From: Merluccius polli
Taxonomy: Eukaryota > Chordata > Actinopteri > Gadiformes > Merlucciidae
Assembly (NCBI GenBank): GCA_030340625.1
Contig: JAOPHQ010004838.1
Coordinates: 465,001-529,000 of the forward strand
Reading direction: 5' to 3'
DNA: 64,000 nucleotides
Each line of letters opens with the position of its first letter. Position 1 is the first letter of the stretch. The notes beneath the pieces are model-generated. The model was not told the DNA's origin. It did no database searches and saw only the letters and a program-made list of their open reading frames with translations. Positions 36,125 through 47,030 of this stretch are shown piece after piece. The translations under genes and the position numbers were made by a program.

Positions 36125-37399
36125 TAGGGATGGGGATCGTTAATATTTATTGATATCGATACCTTTATCGATACTCCTTATCGATCCAAGTCTTTATCGA
36201 TACCACTATCGATACTTTTCTATTATTTGGTGGAAAGACGACGCGACAATTTGTTTTCAACAGAACTGGTATTGCTTAACAAGTGAGCATAACACAAACG
36301 TTTCTAGCCTTCAATAAACATGGCTAATGTAATAGGCCACTTCGAAATGACATACAACTAACAATAGAAAGAATATATCAGCAGCACCAAATGAAAAATA
36401 AGTCATAATGTATATGGGTCACACAAAAGGAAATAAAATATAATCTCATAATTTAACAGGGGTTTTTTTGCAGAAAAATTAACATGTCTGCCTTGTCAGT
36501 CATGATCCTCCAGATTTTTAATATACTATACAACTGTATTACTCATGTTTCTCGCCAAAATCTCAATTTCCCTTTTCTTTACATTACACTTGAACGCATC
36601 ATGATAACCTAATAGTCGTTTTACTGAGCCAACCTGAACACATCATCACGCAGCACGTCCGAATCTTTATTTACTTTTCAATATAACTAGCTTGTATGCT
36701 GCCGATTACAACACGGATTTCACAATTGGATTACTATGTTTAACTAACGGGACAAGCAGGGGTGGACTGGCCATCGGGCGTACCGGGTGAGCCGATGCAC
36801 ATTTTTGGGCCGGTCCAGGACTGTCATAATTAGGGTTTTAATAATCGTATTTAACTGTATAACTGCACACAACTTTATTTAAAAGCAATCAAATGTAAAA
36901 CATGTGTGTTGGTATTCTGGTGTCCGGTGCGTGTGGATGTGCAGCTCCTCCGGCGGAGCGGTTCATGTTAATAGCGGAGTCCGGGAGGGTTCACCTTCAC
37001 GGCGTAGTTACGAGGGATGTGCGACTATCGTCTTAAAAAATACTAAAGTGTTTTTTAAAGTTAGAAAGATATTAGATATTCAACCGATATTCACGCTCCG
37101 AATTACAGCGATCAGACACGGGGAACTAAAGCCGCGATCACCGGTATGAGTCCCGTATGTCTAGCGGTGTCTACCTGCCCCCCCGTCGGTCGTAGGTCCG
37201 GGGTGCCTTACGATCGCGCCCCCCCCCCCCCGTGACGCGACTCGAGGGACACACAATTACGTTACAGGACCTACGGGAGAAAAAAAAAAACGACGAGACT
37301 CGATAGTGGTATCGATAAGCCCAAACGTTATTGATTTTCGGGTTTTGAAAAAAGTGGAACCGGGTCCTTGATGGAACCGGGTTTCGATCCCCATCCCTA
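36125..37399. mobile_element. hAT element (1275 bp) inserted in the Tigger remnant
   Basis: Exact 8-bp duplication GACAGGAC at 36117-36124 and 37400-37407. The ends are inverted: TAGGGATGGGGATCG on the left, CGATCCCCATCCCTA on the right. No transposase remains. It contains foreign pieces: CAGGGGTGGACTGGCCATCG near 36758 looks like the end of another MITE, and the GTCGGTCGTAGGTCC/poly-C segment at about 37178-37232 resembles, in reverse, the inside of the MITE at 57901-58118. Confidence 0.9.
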
Positions 37400-37829
37400 G
37401 ACAGGACCACCCCCTGCCACAGCAAAACCTTCCTTCTGGCAATCTCCCTCGAAACCATCAACCTCCGTGCCCTGCCTTGGTTTCTCACCTGAAAATATCT
37501 GGCCACATCCAAAAGCAGGAGCCAGGAAGGAGTCTGGTAAAGGGAGGAAAAAGCACAGCACTGCCATCCTCACTGACACTCCAGTAGAAGATGCATTGGA
37601 GCAGGAGAAGAAGGGGCAGAAGGAGAAGAGGAAAATAATAAACAAAACATCCAAAGAAAAGATGGAAGACAGAGGAAGAAGTCACATGCACACACATCTC
37701 AAGAGCTTCTCGAAATATCGAGTGGTGGCAGTGCTGGCAGTGCAAGGCCTGGGTCCATAAGGACTGCACAGATGGAGAATATTATAACTGCCATGTCTGA
37801 TTCTGAGTGAACATTGTTATTTGCCTTTT

Positions 37830-38647
37830 AGTGAGGCCACGCCCCCTTATGGGCAATGGACATTTAATCAGTTCTTACTTGGACCATGTCCAATCTTTCT
37901 ACAGAGTTGCGTGGTGTTGCATGAATCTGTTTGTACAAAGTTTTGGGGTGTTGCATGGATCCGTTTAGAAGTTATGCGCCTCTTATTGATTGGCCACGCC
38001 CATTGCCACGCCCCCTGTTCCGCCCTTCGGCGTTTTTGAGTTTAGTTCCTAGTCGGACCCGTTTTAGGGACGGACCGACTCAAGCAACAACAAGGGAATA
38101 CACAAGGCTGGCTGCTTCAAACAGCGCTGGTAAAATCTTTGTCTGTGAGTAATTACACGAACACATCATAGTTATTGTGGAGTGTGTCTGTTTACTTTAA
38201 TTAATACAGTGAATTACGTTTGTTACTGTATCAATTTGTACGAGTTTAACTCGCGGTGAATGTGTTTCGTTCTGCCGATGTAGTATCGAATTTGCCCAGC
38301 AGGGGGCCGTGGCGCTACACAGATTTATTTACATCTGTCGATTTTGTGAATGTATGTTCATATTTTATTGTCTATAAAGACAACAGACGTTACATTTTGT
38401 AATGTTTATTTTTCTGTTTGTTTACAGTCTTACAAATAAAAAGTATGAGAAGAATTCTGTGAAATAAAACTGAGGAAAAAGAACGACAAAAGATCAAACC
38501 ATCCTCAACAAGACTTCCAGAGTGACTCCATTATTGTTAACTATCTGTCTAGCTGTAGCTGACATATAGCGAGGGCAGAATACCCCCTTTTGGTGAATGG
38601 CCGTGGAAATGTAATCAGTTCTTACTTGGCTCATGATGTCCAGAATA
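37830..38647. repeat. Unclassified insertion with imperfect 60-bp direct repeats
   Basis: The phrase TAATCAGTTCTTACTTGG with similar flanks (CCCCCTT...AATGG before it, CATG after it) appears at about 37843-37892 and again at 38582-38640. The DNA between is foreign to the Tigger element. No coding frame or known family was recognised. It could be a small retroelement or an older nested transposon. Confidence 0.45.
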
Positions 38648-38909
38648 TTTTTAGATTTAAATGCATTTTAAAGCATGTTGCAACTGTCCCTGGATACCCT
38701 TGAAACTGTCCCCAGGCATGGAGTCAGTTGCAACATCTGACTTCTTCCATTCAAATAAAGATTCTGAATTATATATCATGGGTAAGGTATGGGTAATAAG
38801 TAGACATATGTCAGTTTAATATATTCAAATTTGGTAAATTTTGGTCAAATAGTCTCTTGAGTAAAAAATGCAAAAAGTGTTGCAACTGTCCACACACTCC
38901 CCTAACATA

Positions 38910-41857
38910 TATAGCAAGCTTACTTATTTGTCATTGCTCATCAAAGTTGAATAAAGGTAGCTTGAATTCGACAATCAATATAATATATATAAAATGAGTT
39001 TTGGCAAGAATCTCAAGAATATTTGATATAAATCATCATCAGATTCTGTCAGTGTGTACAGCTCAGTATTGCCATTGTATATTTCCTATATATTGATTTG
39101 TTGAATCCAAGCTAACTGTATTTATACAACCCATCACAATGTCATCAGAAGAGGTTTGGGTGAGATATCATGGCCCCTTTAGCCCTCTAATAATAACAAA
39201 ATGGCAACAGGAACATATACTGCCAGACTTTATTATAGGCAGGAAGTGCACTGGATGGGATACATAATTATGTCAATTAACAAACTTTTAAAAAAATCCA
39301 TATTAAGCACCATTAGGTAAGCCTGGGAAGGAGGAGATTTTTGTAGCATCCAAAATCGTCTGCATGGTGAAATCTCCTAAGACTGCACTGTCCTCACATC
39401 GCTGCAAAAACTCTATTCTGTGTGTATGTGTGTGTCTTTTGTGTTGTTTTTTTTTTTTATCATGTCGTGTCTCTTTCTATTCTTAAAAGCGCACAGCACT
39501 CCATCATTCCCCCCTGACAGCTGGAGGGAATAGGTACACGAGGAGGAGATTCACCGACTGAGAGGAAGTCGGCCTTGTCCCCCCACCGCCCCTACTGCCC
39601 CCCCTCCCTCCATACATATTCCCATCACCAATAACAACAACCATACTGCCATGAACCCCTTTTAATCATGAATTTCATACAAAATTGTCCAGGTTTTTTT
39701 TGCTGCCTTTTAAAAAGAAAGAAAGAAAGAAAGAAAGAAAAGAAAAAGCAAGGCAGGCAGACAGACAGACAGAAAACAGCCTCTCTGTCCAGAGCAGAGA
39801 AGGTGTGAGGGAAAGTAGCTCGGCTGAGAGATGTGATGGTATCTGTATCTGTTTCTTGCTCATACCCACAGTGCAAAAGAACCCATAAAGCATATGACAA
39901 TGTGTGTCATCTCCCTTGATTGCGTGAATATCCATGACCTCCCAGGCTTGTGCATAACAAACGCTGTCGACTGGGGAGAGCCAGTCACATGACTGAATGA
40001 CAGACCAAAATGGCTTCAGAAAAGGGGTATTTAACCGGGCCGCTGCCTATTTCTTACTCCTTTGAGACAATTGGATGGTAGATTCAGCCTGACCTTTAAC
40101 CCTGAACCTTCTCTTTTTAAATAATGAAGTACGCCATGGGAAATACTGGGCCATGTCAATGTGATTTTCCTGATTTGTGTGGTTGACATATTAGACATTC
40201 ATAACGTGATGCTTCTCAAGTGATTCAGGGCACAGGTAATAAGGTTATTCATATACAATCACCAACATTTAAGGTCTATACAGTTTTGACACCATTTTAT
40301 GAAATAAAGACTAAAGACATTTCCCATGTTCTCCCTGGACTTCAATAGTCAATGTTACTCAATGGTGCCACGTATAAAAGAGGTATACTTTTGAAGAAAA
40401 AAACAATAACAGGACTTAAGTGGATAATAATTGCATTGCTTGTTGTTGTTAACCGTCACTTAACAAAACATAGGGAGCACAAAACACATTGCTTCTATGA
40501 AAACGTATTCAACTCCAGCAACATTTTAGCCTATGCTACTTGGAGCTGGAAGAGGGATCATGTTTTCAATTGTGTTTGCTTTAATACAAGACTAATGTCT
40601 AAAGAAGTAGACGCATCGATTACGAGCGTATCATGAAAACATGTTATGAACGCCATGAGCAACTGTGCGGCGTCAGCGCAGTGGAGCACACTGGTTATTT
40701 CCCGTCGAGATGCTCCCATGGTGTCACTTCATGGTGACTCAAGCAGTCTGCAAATTGACAGCGAGAGCAAATGCATTGAAAATGTCCCCGAAGTACAGAG
40801 GTTCAAGCACTTTAATTACAAATAGGAAACTTGCTTGGGTACTTTTCACAAGCCGCTGCGTCCATAATCGAGCCGCAAAATGCATAGCTCATCTCCCCGC
40901 ACTGCCGAAGGTCCATGTAATATTAAAATCATTTAGCGGCGACGTTCCAGAAGGTGAGGGGAAATCAGGCACTCAGAAATGATTGCAAATCCGTCCTATC
41001 TCCAACCATTCTGGAAAAAAAAAACATCCCCGGTATTTTCAGCGGGCTCATCAATGAGGAAGTCCAATCTGCCACACAATGGTACACTAGCCCACAGTAC
41101 TCTGCTTATCCCCACAATCAGAATAAAATACTGTAGATTGTGTCTCCCCTATGACATATATGTTAGGGAATGTGTGCTGACATGAACAGAATCATATATG
41201 TTTCCCCTACTGCTCTTCTGCTACTCTTGGACACCTTGGGGTCGAAAGCTGCGCTTTAAATGTAAAGCTAAGAGGATGTTTTGGTTTTTTTTCTTTCCGA
41301 AGCCTGATTTGTAGGTTTGCCATGGTGTGGTTGTCATTCCTATTCTATGTAAATGCAACCTGCAGTCCCCGAAGGCATGCATGCATTGCTTCATTGAAAA
41401 CAGTGTACACATTTAAACATGAATTATTCCACCATATAATAAAACACTGAATATTAAATTGTTTTCCCTTCCCAAAGCTTGAAGCATTCAACAAGTGATC
41501 CCCTATTTGTATTTCCAAGTGAGTTCTTGCTTTTCTACAGCCTGCTGAATTATTAATTAGTTATAACCTTTGCATTTTTCCAGGTAAACACAAAAAAGGG
41601 AAATATTGTATTAACCACAATTATTGTATTAGTCATAAAACAAAAATGTTGACATTTTAAGTGCCTAAGGCACTAGCAAGATTGATTCCTGTTCAAAGGC
41701 CGAACAGGAGCAGCTGTGATGAATAACCTAACCCCCCCCCCCCCCCGCCGCTCTAAACAACAGACCCAACCACTCAGAAACATTCTCAAAAGCCATTTGG
41801 GATAAAAGCTTTCAGTACCTAAATCCAGCCCAACCCAGCCTCACTCTGCCATCACTT
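38910..41857. other. Intergenic sequence; possible regulatory patch at 40.66-41.0 kb
   Basis: GAAA and GACA repeats lie at 39711-39772 and poly-C at 41732-41746. The part at 40660-41000 is repeat-free, GC-raised and carries CTTTAATTACAAATAGG and TAATATTAAAATCATTTAGC cores, the look of conserved non-coding DNA. Short frames across it have no recognisable domain. Confidence 0.35.
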
Positions 41858-41966
41858 GTCCACTTATTGTATGAAGTTTGGCATCTAGCGGTGAGGTTAC
41901 AGATTACAACCAACTGAATACCCCCCCCCCCCCCCCACACACATCTTCCTTTCCAAAGACGTAGGA

Positions 41967-42288
41967 GAAGCTACGGTGGCCTGTACTGGTCTGTAAGGTG
42001 CCAGTAGGTACTGAAGCTACGGTGGCCTGTACTGGTCTGTAAGGTGCCAGTAGGTACTGAAGCTACGGTGGCCTGTACTGGTCTGTAAGGTGCCAGTAGG
42101 TACTGAAGCTACGGTGGCCTGTACTGGTCTGTAAGGTGCCAGTAGGTACTGAAGCTATGGTGGCCTGTACTGGTCTGTAAGGTGCCAGTAGGTACTGAAG
42201 CTACAGTGACCTGTACTGGTCTGTAAGGTGCCAGTAGGTACTGAAGCTACAGTGGCCTGTACTGGCCTGTGAGGTGTCAGTAGGTACT
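41967..42288. repeat. Minisatellite, 7 copies of a 46-bp unit
   Basis: The unit begins GAAGCTACGGTGGCCTGTAC and ends GGTGCCAGTAGGTACT. Unit starts fall at 41967, 42013, 42059, 42105, 42151, 42197 and 42243. The first four copies are nearly identical and divergence rises to the right. Its first bases are also part of the host TE sequence, so it arose by expansion inside the element. Confidence 0.95.
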
Positions 42289-42509
42289 GAAGGTGCCTGG
42301 GGTGCAATAAATACCAGAAAACTATAAATCAAATACACGGTCCAAATCTCAACAAGTACTCATGTACGCGTTTTGGTTTAAGTGTGCGACCAATGTACAC
42401 ATATGGAAAGTCACCTGTATACAGTATGTGTATTACATTCACAATGGAGCTATACTGGCCCACAGCTATAGCCTACTGGCTACACAGTTTTTGACCTGCT
42501 TTTTACTGT

Positions 42510-43115
42510 TGTAGAGCTAACTGGTTACACTTCTAAACAGCCATTTTAATGTTATATATCCATTCTGAACATTTTCTAATGTGAGATGTATGGGTTTAAT
42601 TACGCAATTACTCATAGCTGTGATCACGTCTTTAGTTCCCCATGTCAGATCACTGTAATTCAGAGTGTGAAAATCTGTTGAATATCCAGACACCATTCAG
42701 ACACCATAAACTGCTCTAGAGATGTGATTCTTTTAATACACCACCACAGTAGTGCATGCTGCTATAAATGTCACATTCAATTTAGAAGGTGGATACACTA
42801 CAATGGACTGTTGTTGAGCTAGCGGGTTACACTTCTAAACAGCCATTTTAATGTTATATCCATTATGAACATTTCGTAACGTGAGACATATCCGGTTTAA
42901 TTGCACTTTAGTTAGGCTATTGTTTAGAGCAGGGTACTTTGCCTATTGTGTAGAAACATTGACCAAACAATGGCTCTATAGAGAGGAGTGCTGCTGCCCA
43001 ACTGTCTCCTGGGCAGGTAGACACCGCGAGGCACAGGGACTCATACCGGTGATCTTTAGTTCACCATGTCACATCGCTAATTCAGAGCGTGAATATCTGT
43101 TGAATATCCAATCTT
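42510..43115. repeat. Diverged tandem pair inside the TE
   Basis: The phrase GGTTACACTTCTAAACAGCC followed by ATTTTAATGTTATAT occurs at about 42530 and 42825. A second shared block, ATCTGTTGAATATCCA, follows at about 42671 and 43095. The second copy has about 120 extra bases in the middle. Confidence 0.75.
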
Positions 43116-43480
43116 TAACTTAAAAAAAACAAACACTATTGTAAAACGTATTGACGTTTGATTGGCCCCCGGGCCAGCTGCTAAACGCTGGCGAACAAAC
43201 CTATTTTAGTCTCAACAACAATATGCAACGGCGAAGGCTTTATTTGAGCCGTTTGTCCGTTCTGGGCTGCTGTAGAAACATGGCGGTGCAACATGGCGGC
43301 CTCCGTGGAAGAAGACCCGCTCCCCATGTAGATATAAAGACTCATTCTAAGTGAACAAAAACACAATTATTATTTTCAGGTCATTATACACTAATGAAAA
43401 CATACTTATGAATATTATATTCAATTTCTGCTAAGTCTGTTCCACTAGATGCCACGAAATTCTACACAGTGTAGCTTTAA

Positions 43481-43720
43481 GATTTGTGAACTTGTTGGTG
43501 GTTATTTCTAGTCGCAGAAAAGATGTGTAAATCTGTGAATCAGTTTGCAAATCTCTAACATGATTCTTTCTCACATATGTTAATTAATTTAAGAATACAT
43601 AAACCGCAAAACAACTTGCACTATACACTGTCAACAAGCATTACAACTTAATTTTGATAAAAGTGCACACGCAATCATTGATTTCAACTCAACAAATCCA
43701 CTCCTGCGAGTGTCAAATCT
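43481..43720 (+). repeat. Interspersed repeat, plus-strand copy
   Basis: GATTTGTGAACTTGTTGGTG with a following TATTTCTAGTC, and later AACTTGCACTATACACTGT, match the reverse complement of 49300-49530. No terminal repeats or coding frame are visible. Confidence 0.65.
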
Positions 43721-43964
43721 GTGTTTCCCTGCAAATACTTTTGGCACAAATTGCCCATCAAGCACCCATAAAAAGAACAAATAACACTCTGGCTGTGTCC
43801 CAAACGTCTACAATGCTGCCTATTCAGGCAGTATTTGGAGGCAGGGAGGCATCAAGTCACGTCTCAATCAAATAAAAAATAAAAAATGCTGCCTGCTGAG
43901 GTACCTCTGACTAGACAGGTTTTGAAGGCAGCATAGACTTATCCTTAGTTGGTCAAGATATCCC

Positions 43965-44275
43965 TCTGGCAGTTTAGCCCTGCCACACGCCACCTTAGTG
44001 GCTTTTTCTGGGGCCCTGAGGACACAGGTTCAGGTTGCATTTGAAGAATGCATTTATTGGAGATGGCAAGATGGTATTTGTCGAGCAGATGTAACATGCT
44101 GCCATGACAGTGGCTCTCTCCCGAGTGGATGCGTGTTGATAGCTTATCCTGGGTGCCATGATTGCTCATGCACCACAGGTGTGCAGCCCCACCCAGCCCA
44201 GAGTCTAATCAGTCTGACTCAGGCCAGGTGAGGCTGTAAACCAGCTAACAACACACACTCCCCATTTACTCCACA
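43965..44275 (-). mobile_element. Solo LTR (311 bp), same family as the 58.5-kb retrotransposon
   Basis: The sequence is the reverse complement of the LTR at 58536-58858 along its whole length, with substitutions and small indels. Shared stretches include TGGGTGCCATGATTGCTCAT and CACCACAGGTGTGCAGCCCC. It is flanked by ATCCC (43960-43964 and 44276-44280), a 5-bp TSD. A single LTR with its own TSD is the product of LTR-LTR recombination. One terminal base is changed (CA to GA), in line with greater age. Confidence 0.85.
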
Positions 44276-44561
44276 ATCCCGTGCACCCGCTCCACTGCTC
44301 CGACAAGAAGAAAAACAATAGCAAGCAACAGCCCTGTGTTCATATACAAATACGTATAAATATAAGTTATATTTACTTTTTAAACCTCAGATTTTTTTTT
44401 TTTTTTTTTCAACCGAGAAATTGACAGTTTAGTCACTGTCCATTCTATTTAGATGTATCATTCTTTATTAAGAAATGTGTCCCGCCTTTACTTTTGCAAT
44501 GACCGACACAGGTTGCAAATTTTGTGCATTTTCCTTAACCAATAGTTTAACACGTTAACAA

Positions 44562-44611
44562 TCAGGGCCTTTACAGAGTAAATCAGTAAATTTACTCTGT
44601 AAAGGCCCTGA
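44562..44611. other. Perfect 22-bp-arm hairpin
   Basis: TCAGGGCCTTTACAGAGTAA(AT) is followed by 6 bases and its exact complement. It lies at the left end of the transposon starting at about 44601 and shares that terminus, so it looks like a duplicated, inverted transposon end. Confidence 0.9.
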
Positions 44612-45556
44612 CACACCGGGCTGTCGGTGAGCATCTGTGGCCCTAGTTTTTGCGGTGTGTCCTGCACCATTGGCACTAGTCGGCCCTTCTCTGCAGTTTT
44701 TCGGGTGATTCAGCATGTTGATTCGGGGACGGAGGGCGTCGGTGAGAGAAATCACTGAATTGGCTGTTCAGCTTAAGCAAATCAGTGCACAAGGAGAGAA
44801 ACGGAAGTAAGCAAAGCAGCAAACAACTTCATCAAGAGGGCACACACAAAAAGATAGTCTAATTTTTCAACTTCATCTGATCTGTTGCTCATCTGTAACT
44901 ATATTACAAAACCGTCTGAGTGAGAGTGGTGTGAAAATGGTAGGCAAACGCTGCTTTGTTTCATGTTTGTATATATCCGAAGTCCTAGGTCTTCCGGTGT
45001 CCCTTTTTGAATGATGAATACAGACTAGAGGTGCGCGGATGGGCTATTATTGTATCCGCAACCGCATCACAAAACTCATCATCCGTCCGCCATCCATCCG
45101 CACCAACGTTTTTTGACCAATTTCAAAACCGCACCCGCCCGCCATCCGCGGGCGCTGCTGACGCGAGAAAAAAGTGTGCTCGTTTTTATCGGATGTAAGT
45201 AACAATATTTAACAATGTAACTTATATATATCTTTTCATTTGATTGGTTCAACCGCCACCCGCCCGAATTTAATTAAAATATTATTTTTCGTAAGGTCAT
45301 CCGCCCGATCCGCGGTTTAACCGCGGAGTCCGCGGCTGTAACCGCCATCCGCGCACCTCTAATACAGACTACCGCCATCTGCTGGTATGGAGTTATTTCC
45401 TCTCACGCAGGCGCAGAACATAAGTGCTAGTTGGCCATTGGCTGTAGTCTTTGCGGTGTGTTCAAGTGCAACTTTTTGGCCAAGACACAGGTGATGCAAG
45501 GTGACAACAGTTGGCCTTCATCGCCACTAGACGTCGGTTTGGTGTGTCAGGGCTTT
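44601..45556. mobile_element. TIR transposon, middle layer of the nest
   Basis: Left end AAAGGCCCTGACACACC (44601), right end GGTGTGTCAGGGCTTT (45541-45556): about 16 bp inverted with one indel. The subterminal phrase TTGCGGTGTGT also appears on both sides (about 44650 and 45450). No transposase frame. It is interrupted by the hAT MITE at 45026-45361. No certain TSD could be read. Confidence 0.65.
45026..45361. mobile_element. hAT MITE (336 bp), innermost layer
   Basis: Exact 8-bp duplication ATACAGAC at 45018-45025 and 45362-45369. The termini are perfect inverted repeats: TAGAGGTGCGCGGATGG and CCATCCGCGCACCTCTA. The inside is rich in CCGCCATCCGC-type repeats and has no coding frame. Confidence 0.95.
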
Positions 45557-46667
45557 AATGCTCCCATGCTGGACTACGTTTTGCCCTCTTCATCTTGCCC
45601 ACCATTTCGCTTCTTCCTTGTTGTGGCAGTAGTTTTTCTGAACTGCAAAGGTGAAGTATGCCCTCTTGTGGTATGAAAGTTAATATATGTAAGCTCCGGA
45701 GAAATGGTACACAAAACATACATTGTCGGCTAATACATTTTTAATTGGTTAAATTCTTAATGGCAATTAATCGATTAATGATTAATCATTTACATCTCTA
45801 AAACGGCTGTAACTGACGGACGTCAACGCTCTGTATTTTGGCGATGTCATGACGTATCACTGCCTTGGAAGTCCTTTACAGGTAACTTTGTACAAAAACA
45901 CTGCCTCCAAAGGATACTGCCTCGCTAGACAGCAAGGCAGCAGGCAGCTGCCTTTGGTTTGGGACACAGCCTCTCTGGAGAATCTGCACTTGGTTCCAGC
46001 TGTAGGTTGGCCAGTTCACCTGCCTGAACATTATGTGGCGATGTACATCTGGTGAAAGCAATCTAGTATTACTTTTGTTTACAAAACTAGCAGCTGTAAT
46101 TATTGCTAAATTCAGCAAGAGTGTTTTCTGTTACCGAATAATCCCGACTCGGAAAAAAACGTAATGTGTGACTTAATTATCTGTTAGAGACTATATTCTT
46201 CACGTTCGTTTTTCTTCCGGTCCATGGCTTCTCCTTCGCTTTCATAGCGCCTCAATTCAGCATGGGAAACAGTGGAGGCTGGTGACTTTAGAAATTGGGG
46301 AGGCCAGGGGGGTATACTACGAAGCTCGCTGAACATATCCAGGTTTTCTTGGGAAAACCTCGATTGCTAAAGACGAAACTCGCGATCAGAGTTAAGCGGT
46401 TCCACGAAGCTCACTTAAAGGTAAATTTGTCAAGCCAGGTTTTCCGCTTTAGGTTCAATGCGCGTTCACATAAAAAGGGCGTAACCCAACGTCAATACGT
46501 CATTCACCTTGACGCAATGGATCCGACGGAGCGAACACGGGCTGTGTATGTCACTTAGGAGGAGCAAGTAGTGATTATGAACTCATACGAGGAGTTTCAA
46601 AAGCAAATAACGGCAAGGGGCGATACAGTTGCCCATGCTGGCAACAAACAGCAGATTCTGTGAATGT

Positions 46668-46728
46668 GTAAGAATTGTTCGCCATTAATCCCAATACTCT
46701 ATTGGGATTAATGGCAAACAATTCTTAC
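46668..46728. other. Hairpin with 29-bp arms
   Basis: Arms at 46668-46696 and 46700-46728 match at 28 of 29 positions around a 3-base loop (CTC). The arm ends in GCCATTAATCCCAATA. It lies inside the Harbinger-like element. Confidence 0.9.
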
Positions 46729-47030
46729 GCATATGATTGCAAAATGCAAAAGCAACCTCCAACTTGCTTTTTTGTGTAATTTAGGGAATTCCTTTCAAAT
46801 ACAATATGTAAGAAACGTATTGCATGTGCTGGATGGTAGCGACGGTGGTGTGGTGGATTAGTATGTGAGCTGAACGCCAGCGACCGGGGTTCATATGTTG
46901 CCTGTCCATCATCACGCCTTTTACCCCATCTAGATTACCAAACTGGATAATTCCATAACATTAATGAATAAGTATTCCATATGACATAAGAAATATAACT
47001 TTTTTTTAATAAACTACACATACCCACTTC

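Larger units (their letters stand above)
35878..37800 (+). pseudogene. Tigger-type transposase remnant (C-terminal part), disrupted
   Basis: Before the hAT insertion the frame encodes a Pro/Ala/Thr/Gly-rich segment made by five imperfect copies of an 18-bp unit (about 35992-36085). It resumes at about 37406 with SFWQSPSKPSTSVPCLGFSP and a Lys-rich tail containing KGRKKHSTAILTDTPVEDAL, a phrase typical of the end of Tigger/jerky-like DDE transposases. After a frameshift around 37715-37730 the last 20-odd residues read CWQCKAWVHKDCTDGEYYNC and stop at 37798-37800. This is the small Cys/His knuckle these proteins end with. The catalytic DDE core and the N-terminal CENP-B-like DNA-binding part are absent. 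It cannot make a working enzyme. Confidence 0.7.
35684..38904 (+). mobile_element. Decayed pogo/Tigger-like DNA transposon
   Basis: The left end after a TA reads GGGGAGAGTGGGGACAG and continues with AGTTGCAACACTT. The right end is AAGTGTTGCAACTGTCC, then CACTCCCC followed by TA. Inverted ends bounded by TA fit the Tc1/mariner-pogo group, and the coding remnant inside fits Tigger. The body is interrupted by a hAT element (36125-37399) and by foreign DNA at about 37830-38610. The motif GTTGCAACTGTCC also occurs internally (38670-38745). A perfect 15-bp hairpin is present at 35904-35938. Confidence 0.75.
41858..43480. mobile_element. Decayed TIR element expanded by a minisatellite
   Basis: The left part reads TGGCATCTAGCGGTGAGG near 41879 and the right part ends CCACTAGATGCCACGAAATT then CTACACAGTGTAGCTTTAA at 43480. 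TGGCATCTAG(C/T)GG is thus inverted at the two ends. The right block (about 43215-43480) includes ACATGGCGGTGCAACATGGC, which I recall as one widespread teleost MITE that also starts like the left block. Its terminal TTAA hints at a piggyBac-type origin; the left TTAA is lost. Between the blocks lie the 46-bp minisatellite and about 900 bp of other DNA. Confidence 0.6.
43791..45971. mobile_element. TIR transposon, outer layer of a nest
   Basis: The left end is GGCTGTGTCCCAAACG (43791), the right end TTTGGGACACAGCC (45971), with TCT on both sides (43788-43790 and 45972-45974). A 3-base duplication suggests a PIF/Harbinger-type mover. TGCCTCC/AGGCAGC-rich sequence is shared by both subterminal regions. 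No transposase frame is left. It is interrupted by the solo LTR (43965-44275) and the element at 44601-45556. The piece at 45715-45801 looks like one end of a decayed hAT element (GATTAATCATTTACATCTCTA). Confidence 0.7.

Noticed and set aside
41967..42288. CRISPR-like array
   Set aside because: Units are contiguous with no unique spacers. It is a minisatellite in a vertebrate TE.
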